Notes under the pieces: generated by a model
Databases searched by the model: none
Told to the model about the DNA's origin: nothing
What the model saw: only the letters and a program-made list of their open reading frames with translations
Translations under genes and position numbers: made by a program
In this document: positions 46,165 to 57,100 of the stretch, one piece after another
Numbering within the stretch: the first letter of the stretch is position 1
Layout of the letters: the number at the start of each line of letters is the position of its first letter
Assembly: GCA_933228675.1 (NCBI GenBank)
Contig: OW121740.1
Location: forward strand, 130,975,799-131,039,798
Source: Stomorhina lunata
Lineage: Eukaryota > Arthropoda > Insecta > Diptera > Rhiniidae
Direction of reading: 5' to 3'
Length of the DNA stretch: 64,000 bases

Positions 46165-46900
46165 TTGCATCATAGGTCTGTGATAGAGAATATGTTCAAC
46201 CGTTTCGATAGAGTCCTTGTCTAAACTCAGTCTGCAAATGTTCGGAATCTATCTATCGCACATGTTGAGCCTTTAATTTAGGGCACAGCGGCCGTTTAGT
46301 ATTATTATTCTACTAAGGCCTAGTAAAATGTTGGTTATGCCTATATTTAATTTAGGTCATAAAGCCCAAGATATACTACAGGCTACTATATAATACTAAG
46401 TCCTTGTGGTTTGCACGCTCATCCAAGACTTAATGTCCATATATAAGTAACAAAAAGGCGGAGCTATATTCGTCAATCATAGGTAATGAAACTACCTATG
46501 ATGTGGCAATGTAAATGGTCACCTCACTATTTGCTGTTTTGTTTGGAATTAACTCGGTGACTTTTCATATTGCAAAGATTTCTACCTGGGAGACACTACA
46601 TTCATCCGAAATATTGGAACCACCTGTGAAGATTACATTGTCCAGAAAGAGCGATCCTCCTATTTGATCACTATTTTCAGTTTAGTTGTTTGAAATTTGC
46701 TCGGTGGCTATCCATATGGCAAAGATTTCTTCCTGAAAGTCACTACATTCCACGGCAAGCCTGTACGATCTTCTGATATTTTGTAACTGTAAAAATTTTG
46801 TAAACTGTAGAATCATCTTTGAAGATTTAATTGCCTTAAGAGCGATGTGCGATTCTTTCATTTGATTATATCGGGAATAACGATCTCCGGTACTATACCA
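46165..46900 (-). pseudogene. Decayed RNase H-bearing non-LTR retroposon tail
   Basis: On the minus strand, pieces of an RNase H domain appear twice. AVECSDFQEEIFAIWIATEQ lies at about 46685-46745, and a second, NISDECSVSQVEIFAI, at about 46575-46625. Both match the family pattern in which a conserved acid sits in the QAEIFAI block. Downstream, at 46230-46170, the block CRLSLDKDSIETVEHILYH follows, typical of the C-terminal region of I/R1-type polymerases. Stops and frame changes are frequent. The repeated RNase H block suggests two overlapping insertions or a duplication. Confidence 0.55.
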
Positions 46901-47689
46901 AACACAAATTTCTTGTCAAGTGGCCTAACATAGGTGATCCTGACTCAGAGCCGTGAAAGATTGTAGGGTTCATCCTCAAGAGACCTCTAGTCTCACTAGT
47001 CCTTTATGAAGACCAAAAGGAAATAAGGACAGTATGTCTAGAGTTGACTTTTTTTCTCAAGTCACTGGTTTACCAACACTAGCACAACGTTATGCATTAT
47101 TTAGAAGACTCAAAAAAAGAGACCGCTTCCCATCATACTGCACAAATATACGTTAGAGCCTTGTCCCCAATTCTTTTCTACAGAGTTCCTGCTAAAGTAG
47201 TAGGCGTCTTTTTTTATTGTATTCTATTTTCATTTTTTTGTCCAAAATAATATCTAAGAATTTTTGCCTGTGAAGAAAGCCATTAGTTGTACTTTGTACC
47301 CCCTTAGTTTTTTTTCGGAATTTACCCCCAATCATTTAATGCTGGCCCAGGGGGATAGTTCTCCTTATGATGATTACATACTGACATCAGAATAGGTCAG
47401 TTGGTCAGATAAATGTTACATTTATAACCGGTTCTAATGACTGGCACTGTTCTTGTGGGTATATATAAAAATTAAAATCAATTGTTTTCTTTGGTAATTG
47501 AATCTGTTGAGAACGGCTGGACATTTGGACATTTTTTTTACAAAATGTTCGCCATGGGTCAACTTAGGTTTTTACGGAAAGAAAATGTACCACGAACACT
47601 TTTTTCAATCTATCAAAAGTCGGGTAATTTTTTCTTCAATATTCGCAGTAATTCAATTTAAATTTTTGAGGGAAGAAAATTTTAGAATT

Positions 47690-48197
47690 TATGAGAGCTA
47701 GGATCAAATGTGGACCGATTATCCCGAAATTTGGGAAATTGATTACAGTTACAAAAATTATACATGCAAAAAATAAATTTAAAATTACCATTATCTTCAG
47801 ATTTTGTCTCATTTAGTGCGTTTTGACAGAAGAAGAGTTTGTATGTGGACCGATTTCAATGAAATTTGGTACAGTGATTTTTGTTTACATAAACAGTACT
47901 TACATTAAATTTCATGAACAAATATTGATATCTGTATATCTTCCAATATAGCAATTCCGGGAAGTGGGACCTATAATTTTAATAGTAAAAAAAAAAAAAT
48001 GATCTGTGCCAAATTTCATCAAATTATCTTTAGAATTACGTCAGTCCGTCCGTCCAGACGGACGGACTGACATCGCTAAATCAACTCAAAAAGGGATTCT
48101 AAGCCTATTGGTATACTAAAAGGTGGGTTTAAGACAAATATTTCTATGCGTTACATGTATCAGCACAAACTTATAACCTATGGTGGTGAAGGGTGTA
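47690..48197 (+). repeat. Dispersed hairpin-ended repeat R1, copy 4 (5'-truncated)
   Basis: It carries the blocks GTGGACCGATT, AATTCCGGGAAGTGGGACCT, GACGGACGGACTGACATCGC and AGGTGGGTTTAAGACAAATA, and it ends with CCTATGGTGGTGAAGGGTGT. The left hairpin end is missing. Confidence 0.65.
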
Positions 48198-48359
48198 AGA
48201 AAAGTTATCCATGCATTTTGACCACGCATACGATAATATTTTTTTTATTTTCCTGTATAATCATAATTATTGTAGGTCTAAGTTGGTATAATCAGGCAAG
48301 ATCAAATTTAGTAGCGTCCTGCATAGCGGGAGGGCCCAGCTAGTCTTAAATAAAACACA

Positions 48360-49660
48360 TTCAAGTTTTTTTTTGTTTATTTTGTTTATTATATAGTTTT
48401 TATAAGTTACTATAATACACCTAGATTTCAAAATTAAGTTGAAATTTTTGTTAATTATTTAAATACTCTGTCTGTTTCTTTTTATATTATGGAGTAAATA
48501 ATAATATTGTTATTAATATTATTAATATTTAATTAATCGTTATAAGAGGATTTACGTTTAAATAATAGATTTTTGTTTATACAACTATTAAAAGTACAGA
48601 GACAACATTAAATTAATAAAAATAATTACAATGTTTTACATAATAGTTAAATATATATTATATTTTTAAAATGTTAATATTAACAAAATGTTTTTTTAAT
48701 TCTTTTTGGAAACAAAATTTACTGAGCACATTCAATTTAAAACTAAGTTTATGTTAGGTTAGACAATTCTGTTATATTTTTATTACAATAAAATAATAAA
48801 AATTAGTTAGAATCTGTAAAATATTTTAAAATAATTTTTATTTTTTTTGTTAATAATCTAAAATATTTAATTTTGCATTAAATGCATTTCACTCAAAAAA
48901 ATTTTAAGGTGAACAGAAAATCAATAATTGATTTTTTAATAGGTTTTAATGTTTAAATTTTAAGTTTCAAGGAATTAGGAAGCAAAAGATTAAAATATTA
49001 GTTTTTTTTTGTTTGTTTTTAAATTTCAGTTTTATATTTTTTGTGTTTTTTTTTTTTAATAGAAGTTTAAAAGTAATTTTTACTTGTTTTAATATTTTTT
49101 TTGGTTATAAATTAACTTTTTTAAATAAATTAAAAGTTTTTTTTTATTAAAATTAAAGACTCTTTAAAAAGGAAACAAATGCTTAACTTTAATAAGTTTT
49201 CTTTTGTGGTTATAACTCTTTTAATATGTATTTAATTTTTTTTGTTGTTAAAATTTTTTGTTAAAGATCATTTAGATATTGAAAATATATATTGTATGTC
49301 TTAAATTTTGAATCGGTTTTAAATCTATTTTTTTACCAAAGTTTTATTATAAATTTATATTTCCTTTTTCTAGCGTATGTTCTATATTTTGTATCAGTTT
49401 TAACTGGAAAATGTTAAATAGGCACATTTTCGTAAAATCTTATTAGAATAGATACATAAAAATTTTTTCATAAAATATTAAATACACAAAAAAATTAATA
49501 ATTTTTGTTTTTTTTTAATATACAGTGAAAACATGAACGACTCGGAAACGTGAACACTTTTAAACGTGAACATGAACAAGGTTAAATAGCTCTAAAATAT
49601 CAACAATTTTTTTTGAGTTGTTTTTGATTTTCTTTTGTTTTATTTCTTAAATTCTTTCTA
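48360..49660. other. Very AT-rich stretch without supported features
   Basis: Mostly A and T runs with no gene or RNA recognised. Confidence 0.35.
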
Positions 49661-49674
49661 ATTTTTATAGAAAA

Positions 49675-49925
49675 AATTTTAATAGAAAAAATTTTTATAT
49701 AAAAATTTTTTATAGAAAACATTTCGATATTAAAATTTTTCTATAGAAAAAAACTAGATATTACAATTTTTCTATGGAAAAAATTTCGATATTTAAATTT
49801 TTCTATAAAAAAAAATTCGATATTAAAATTTTTCTAAAGAAAAAGTTTTGATATTAAAATTTTTTAAAGAAAAAATTTCGATATTAACATTTTTCTATCG
49901 AAAAATTTTCGGTATAAACAAATCT
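49675..49925. repeat. Palindromic AT array, about 30-bp units
   Basis: About eight units of the type AAAATTTTTCTATAGAAAAA followed by a short spacer with GATATT. They share the unit of the arrays at 54.6, 56.9 and 63.24 kb. Confidence 0.7.
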
Positions 49926-50199
49926 TAGACTTTGCTGGTGTCTGTTAGACTACCACATCAGTCGCAAAGGGTTAACGATAAAATTTTGTGATTTCGTGAA
50001 CACCGATACGCTTAAGAAACCCTCTATTGTATCCAGTCGCAACGGACCCGTTTTGGGAAAGTATTTTCCATAATGTTAGGTTTATGATATGGCGATCTAA
50101 CGCTGTGAACCACGAAATAAATTTTTCGACTGAAAATTTATACGAAACTATAAACTTTTGGGACGAAGTACATTTTGACACATTGAGAAAAACGGCCAC

Positions 50200-50405
50200 T
50201 GATATAAATTGTCAAGCTATTGAATATAATCCTCAAAGTTCCAGGAGGTCTGGTAGACCCGCAAGCACGTGAAGACGACAAACTGAGAACGAGCTAAGGG
50301 AGTTCGGTGTATCATGGAACGAGATAAAAATTATGACTACCGATAAACTTACATGGAAAACATTTGTTGAGGCCCTATGTTCCACTAGGAATTAAAGGAC
50401 TAAAT
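50200..50405 (+). pseudogene. RTE-type retroposon 3' end
   Basis: A plus-strand frame with one stop reads RRSGRPAST, then RRQTENELREFGVSWNEIKI and KLTWKTFVEALCSTRN before the stop. This is the C-terminal pattern of RTE-like polymerases (GRP.TWRR..E.E....G.SW.......R..WR..V.ALC). It is followed by the family 3' terminal motif and an (AT)n tail. Only the last 65 or so codons are present. Confidence 0.65.
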
Positions 50406-50714
50406 ATATATATATATGAAGACCTTATTTTGAAAGTGGATTAAGTCCATTTTTTTTAATTGAGATGAAAAGGGTTCTGCGTTTTAGTGTTTTTAAAAAT
50501 ATAGGTGACCAGTTTTAGTAAATTAAATCTTACGTTTTGATCAGAACCTATCAAATTTTTTTCTTTCATAAAAATAAATTAATAAAAACCATTTGGAAAT
50601 GCGGTTTTTAGCGGGTTGAATGGACTTATACCACTTTCAAAACAAACATTTTTAAATATTCATTTTTTGAATTGAAAAATGTATGGGACTTAAATGGTTT
50701 TCCTTCCAAACAAA

Positions 50715-52125
50715 CAAAATTTTCGAAAAAATTTCTATAAAACGCAAATTTTTGAAAAATTTTCTATAAAACGCAAATTTTTGAAAATTTTTCTATAAAA
50801 CGCAAATTTTTGAAAAATTTTCTATAAAAAGTAAAATTTTGAAAACTTTCCTATAAAAAGTAAATTTTTGAAAAATTTCATATAAAAAGTAAATTTTTGA
50901 AAAATTTTCTATAAAACGCAAATTTTTGAAAAATTTCCTGTAAAAGTAATTTTTTTTAAAAAATTTCCTATAAAAAGTAAATTTTTGAAAAATTTCCTAT
51001 AAAAAGTAAATTTTTGAAAAATTTCCTATAAAAAGTAAATTTTTGAGAAATTTCCTATAAAAAGTAAATTTTTGAAAAATTTACTATAAAAAGTAAATTT
51101 TTGAAAAATTTACTATAAAAAGTAAATTTTTGAAAAATTTACTATAACAAGTAAATTTTTGAAAAATTTGCTATAAAAAGTAAATTTTTGAAAAATTTAC
51201 TATAAAAAGTAAATGTTTGAAAAATTTACTATAAAAGTAAATTTTTACAAAATTTACTATAAAAAGTACATTTTTGAAAAATTTGCTATAAAAAAGTAAA
51301 TTTTTGAAAAATTTCCTATAAAAAGTAAATTTTTGAAAAATTTCCTATAAAAACTAAATTTTTGAAAAATTTCCTATAAAAAGTAAATTTTTGAAAAATT
51401 TCCTATAAAAAGCAAATTTTTGAAAAATTTCCTATAAAAAGCAAATTTTTGAAAAATTTCCTATAAAAAGCAAATTTTTGAAAAATTTCCTATAAAAAGC
51501 AAATTTTTGAAAAAATTTCCTATAAAAAGCAAATTTTTGAAAAATTTCCTATAAAAAGCAAATTTTTGAAAAATTTCCTATAAAAAGCAAATTTTTGAAA
51601 AATTTCTTATAGAAGTAAATTTTTGAAAAATTTCTTATAAAAAGTAGATTTTTAAAAAATTTCTTATAAAAAGAAAAGTTTTTAAAAATTTTCTATAAAA
51701 AGTAAATTTTTGAAAAATTTCCTATAAAAAGTAAATTTTTGAAAAATTTCCTATAAAAAGTAGATTTTTGAAAAATTTCCTATAAAAAGTAAATTTTTGA
51801 AAAATTTCCTATAAAAAGTAAATTTTTGAAAAATTTATTATAAAAAGTAAATTTTTGAAAAATTTTCTATAAAAAGTAAATTTTTTAAAAATTTCCTATA
51901 AAAAGTAAATTTTTTAAAAATTTCCTATAGAAGGAAAATTTTTTAAAAATTTTCTATAAAAAGTAAATTTTTGAAAAATTTCCTATAAAAAGTAAATTTT
52001 TGAAAAATTTCCTATAAAAAGTAAATTTTTGAAAAATTTCCTATAAAAAGTAAATTTTTGAAAAATTTCCTGTAAAAAGAAAATTTTTGAAAAATTTCCT
52101 ATTAAGAGTAAATTTTTAAAAAATT
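50715..52125. repeat. 29-bp minisatellite
   Basis: About 48 tandem copies of a 29-bp unit (AAAAAGTAAATTTTTGAAAA then ATTTCCTAT), with sub-blocks of variants: GCAAATTTTTG at about 51400-51600 and ATTTACTAT at about 51075-51290. The variant blocks suggest local amplification waves. No coding capacity is seen. Confidence 0.92.
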
Positions 52126-52129
52126 AAAA

Positions 52130-53340
52130 ATCATTCCGTCAAATTTTCAGTACTTTTTTTTTCAATTGTAGAAAATTGCAAATATTTTTAAATATTAATA
52201 AAAACAATCTTAGACTCGTACTACTATGAAAATAAGTTTTACTTTTACTCTGTGCGAGTAAATATTTCTTTTAGAATTTAAAAATGCATTGGATTCAAAA
52301 AAAAAATTAAAATTTTTATTTTATTTGAAGAAAAATTTCCTTTTAAAACTAAAAATGTAATGGACTTTCAAAACAAATTTGAAATTTTTATTTTGTTTGA
52401 ATATTTTTTTCTTTTAAATTGAAAAATATATGGGACTTAAACCACTTTTAAAATTAAAATGTTTATCAAATCGTTAACTATAAAATGTTTGACTGTCAAT
52501 ATCTTAGTAGGTTCTGTAAATTTAAAATTATTTTTCGCATAGTAAGATCCACAATTGTAAAACCTTTCCCCATCATTAACTCATTTTTTTTTTTTGGAAT
52601 GTGGACTTATTCCACTTTCAAAATAAAGTCTTCATATAATGTTTTGTTTGTTTTCATACTCTGCTTTTGAGTAAGTTTGAATTGTTTCGTTAAAGTACAG
52701 AACAATCATACAATTTTCTAACAATTCGGAACGAAATACAATAAATTTGGTTAAATATTCCATAAATAAATTTCAAATATTAAAATTCTATACATTTAAA
52801 AATTAAATCTATTTTCAAAATCTTCTTGTGTATTTAAAATCTTAAAAAAAAATCTCTAATATTTTTATTACAATCGTTAACCATTTTTTTTATTTTAATC
52901 AGTTCGTAAATAGTGAAAGTGTTTTATTTTTGTGTGGATTCCTAAGTTTAATTTATTGCATTTAAATAGTTTAAGTGATGTTTCGTAAATATTTCATAAT
53001 TCTTCTATTTGTATATGTTATATATTTTTTATGTTTTATTCTTTTGATTTGGCACAATTGTTACTAATTAAATTTTTAAGTTTTGTTTTATAAATTTAAT
53101 AATTTTTTATATTTATGCTTTTAATATTTCTATAATAAAAGAATATATAGTATATATTGTTTTAAATAATTAAATATGTAAGTTCTATATATTACTTTTG
53201 TTTTGTTTACGATTGCTGGGCAATGTTATTGATATTATCTTAAATTTTGTTTAAAGAATTTTAATTCAAATTGAGCTGGATATGCTTGAATTTAAAGAAA
53301 AAGCGTATTTTCAAAAAAATACAAAAATTAAAATTTTAAT
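52130..53340. other. AT-rich stretch without supported features
   Basis: Repeated phrases around GGACTT.AACCACTTTCAAAA occur near 50.45, 50.63, 52.35 and 52.60 kb. They flank the minisatellite and may mark an older element that hosts it. Nothing coding is recognised. Confidence 0.35.
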
Positions 53341-53356
53341 AAGTTTAATGTGAAGA

Positions 53357-53469
53357 TTATATAACTAAAGCGGCTGACGATTCAGTGAAATTTGCATGTA
53401 TATTGTTTTTCTTACAATAACAAAACACTTGAAAGTTTCACTCAATCGTCAGATGCTTTAGTTATATAA
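53357..53469. repeat. Near-perfect inverted repeat (hairpin) of about 37-bp arms
   Basis: Arm 1 (53357-53393) starts TTATATAACTAAAGC and continues with CTGACGATT and AGTGAAA. Arm 2 (53432-53469) is its inverse with about four mismatches. The loop is about 38 nt. It could be a palindromic MITE or a hairpin transcript. It lies 0.7 kb beyond the WASp stop codon on the gene's 3' side. Confidence 0.7.
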
Positions 53470-54140
53470 ACAGCACATAAGATAAATAAAAATTTTAATA
53501 AAAAAGAAGAAAAAAAGAGGACTAGATAATTGAAATTATTATTATTATTGAAGAAAATCTTAAAAAATCGATTTTGGAAAAGTTCGAAAAAAATATATTT
53601 TTTTTTAATTTTATATTTTTGTATTTCCTTATTTTAAAGCAAAAAAAGATTTTATTTTGTTAATATATTTTCATTTTGAAATTTCAATTAAAAAACATAA
53701 ATTTTATGTATTTATGTTAATAATTCTTAGACTTTTTTAAATTGCTTATAAAAAGAAACAAATTTGTAAAATAAAATTTGAAGAAAATATTTAAAAAAAA
53801 ATGCATTTTTTATATTTTAAAATTATTATCTTACAATATAAGAAAACTAATAATTGTTGATCTAATACAAAACTTGCTTGTAAAAGTTTAACAATAATTG
53901 AAAAAAAAAAAATAAAAATAAAAGTGACATTATGATGACGATGATATGAAAAGAAGATTACAACAGTACAAGAGAGTTTTTCACTTAAAGCCGTATTTTA
54001 TCATTGGTATAGAATTTATATAAAATAAATCAATCCACAATTATACAGTCATTCCTCTTTCATACTTAAATTTCTACATTCATACTAGTTACATATACTA
54101 CATACTTTTCCCATTGTTCCCAGACGCCGTCCGGCTTTCC

Positions 54141-57100
54141 TTAATCCTCCCATTCATCATCGTTGGCCGATGATTCGGATTCATCGTCTGATGATTGCAC
54201 AACGCGTAAGCGATCTTGTAAGGCTCTTCTAAGAGCATCGGCTAAAGCATCTGTACCAGAAAGTTCATCACTAGCACGATTTGTGCTGAGTTCACGCTGT
54301 GTGGCTGGTCGCAATTCAATGCCCATGCGGATTTCGGACATAAGTTCACTGCGAGAGTCACCGCTACCCGTACTAAGAGCTGCGACATCAACTTTCTGTA
54401 AAAAAATAAAATAAAAAATTATTTCATTTTCTAAAAAACTGACAAAAATTGTCGTGAGAGTACATTTATTTATTAATGTAATACACAATTATTTAAAAGC
54501 CAAGAAATATTTGAGGGGACAATCAATTTCTCGACGTGTTTCGATGATTGGTTAGGCCATCATCTTCAGGAGGAGTATCCCCACTTTTAGACAGATCGAA
54601 ATTTTTTCTACAGAAAAATTTTTATATTAAAAATTTTTCTATCAAAATTTTAATATCAAAATTTTTTATACAGAAAAATTTTAGTATAAAATTTTTTTCT
54701 ATAAAAATATCCGAATTTTTTGTATAGAAAAATTTGAAGATCGAAATTTTTTCTATAGAAAAATTTTAATATCAAAATAATTTCAACAGAATAATTTTAG
54801 TATCGAAATTTTTTCTATAAAAAAATGTTAATACCGAAATTTTTTCTATAGAAAAATTTTATTGTCAACATTTTTTCTATAAAAAAAATTTTAGTATCAA
54901 AATTTTTTCTATAGAAAAATGAAAAAAATTTTAATATCGAATTTTTTTCTATTGCAAAATTTAAGTATCAAATTTTTTTTTATAGAAAATTTGAACATCA
55001 AAATTTTTTCTAGAGAAAAATTTAAATATTAAATTTTTTTCTATAGAAAAATTTTAATATCAAAATTTTTCCTATAGAAAAATTTTAATATCATTTTTTT
55101 TCTACCGAAAAATTTTAATATCGTAATTTTTTCTAAAGAAAATGTTTTCTATAGAAAAATTTGAATATCGAAATTTTTATTATAGAAAAATTTTAATATC
55201 GAAGTTTCTTCTATAGAAAAATTTTAATATCAAAATTTTTTTTACAGAAAAATTTTAATATCGAAATTTTTTTATGAAAAAATTTTAATAACGATTTTTT
55301 TTTACTTATTTTACAAACACAATCATTACGAATTATATTTGTAAACAAAGCTCTGATTATCGCCTGAACAAAAATAAACACAAACATTTTTCAGTTTCAT
55401 CTTTCTTCGCATCTTACATTCTTGCTGCAGCCGTCGGCTACTATGTGCAGAATGCAGTAAAATAGGTTATAATGCAAGGTTTTCGATCTGTCTAAAACAA
55501 TGTTGGGCAAAGTCTCTCTAATTCTCCCTTACTTTGTATTTTGCCTACCCCTAGGGTTAGCAAAATTAAAAATCAGAGAGACTTTGCCCAACATTGGTCT
55601 AAAAGTAGGAATACTGGTTGTACCCACAAACATTTTTTGGCTTTTATCAATAAATTAATAAATAAATGTAATAGACTGGGATTAAGTGCGAATAATTTCT
55701 CTTTTCTATAAAAATTTTATGTAAAAATTGTATAGAGAATTTTTTTTGAAATTTGAAATTTTGAAAAACCGGAAAACTTACCTTAAGTTGAACTCCCTTG
55801 CGTATACTTTCTAAAAATTCATTGTGTGAATCAGAAACTGGTGGTAAGCTAGAAGGAGCTTTGGGTTCTGATGGGGCATAAGTGGTAGTAATTGAGGGTA
55901 CATCACCAGGTCCGGGCATGGGTGGTGGAGGAGGAGGTGGCGGTGGAGCACCAGCTGCTGGTGGTGGAGGAGGTGGTGGCTAAAGAGAAAAAAATAGTAA
56001 TTAGTTTTCGAAAAAAGCAAAATAATGAATAAAATAAAGCCTACCGGCGCTGTCATAATGGGCGGAGGAGGTGCTGTGTTGATGGGTGGTGGCCTCGTAG
56101 GAGGCGCTGGTGCCCTTGATAAACCTGGTACAGTTGTAGGTACTGGTGGTGGAGGTTGCCTAGCTGGTGGAGGCGGTGGTGGTGCAGATCTTTGGGTTGT
56201 TACTGTTGAAGTACTTGTGGAGTTGCCGTTTTGAGCCTTTAGAAAAAATAAAATATATATAATTATATAAAGTATTAGCTTGCTTTAATATAATAAGACT
56301 TACATGCTGATGTCTGGTTGGTACTTGGGGCATCACACGTGGCGGTGATGGTGATGTTGGTGATGACTTTTGTGGCTGTTCAACAATTTCTTGCTGCACT
56401 GTACCCAACACATTATTGCTTTGTATGAAATCATAGATGAAAGCTCTTGTATCACGATCATTCAACTGATGTTTCGATACACCGGCCTTTTGAAAGAATT
56501 GCGATAGAACCTCATCGTTTTCATTACCCGTTAGATCGAAACCCTTATCGGCATCCCAACCCACATGACTGACATGACGGAAATTAGTTGGTGCTCCAAT
56601 ATCACATTTATTGACTTTTGATTTGTTATTCTTTTTATTGGAAGACGATAGTGACGAGAGGAATTTTTTTGGTGGTGCTTGCTGTTGCGGTTGAGGCATC
56701 GGCGCGGGTGTAAAGTTGACTGTGCCAATTTTAGAATTGTTACGCAGTTGCACGCTATTATAGCTGGGCTCTTTGGGCAACGGCGCAAGCGGAGCTGATG
56801 GTGCCATTTGGGATTTTCGTTTATTCCGTTTTTCTAAAGGGAATAATAGAAGATTCAATTTTAAGGGATTTTGAAAAATATCAAAAATGTTACAATAAAA
56901 AAAATTTTGATAAGAAAATTTTCGATAGAAAAAACTTCGATATAAATATTGTTCTATAAAAAAAAAATCGATATTAAAATTTTTCCTAGCAAAAAGAATT
57001 TTGATATTAAAATTTTTATATAGAAAAAATCTTGATATTAAAATTTTTTTATAGAAAAATTTACGATATTAAAATTTTTATACAGAACAATTTTCGATAT

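Larger units (their letters stand above)
54560..55625. mobile_element. Inverted-repeat-ended element with palindromic core in the last WASp intron
   Basis: Near the left end (54575-54600) AGTATCCCCACTTTTAGACAGATCG runs inward. At the right end the inverse TTTCGATCTGTCTAAAA, interrupted by the MITE, then AGTAGGAATACT, occurs. Between them lie tandem AT palindromes (54600-55300). The arms therefore form inverted repeats around a repeat-rich core. Family not recognised. Confidence 0.5.

Noticed and set aside
49675..52125. CRISPR-like array from regularly spaced repeats
   Set aside because: The units are contiguous tandem repeats without unique spacers, in a eukaryotic context.
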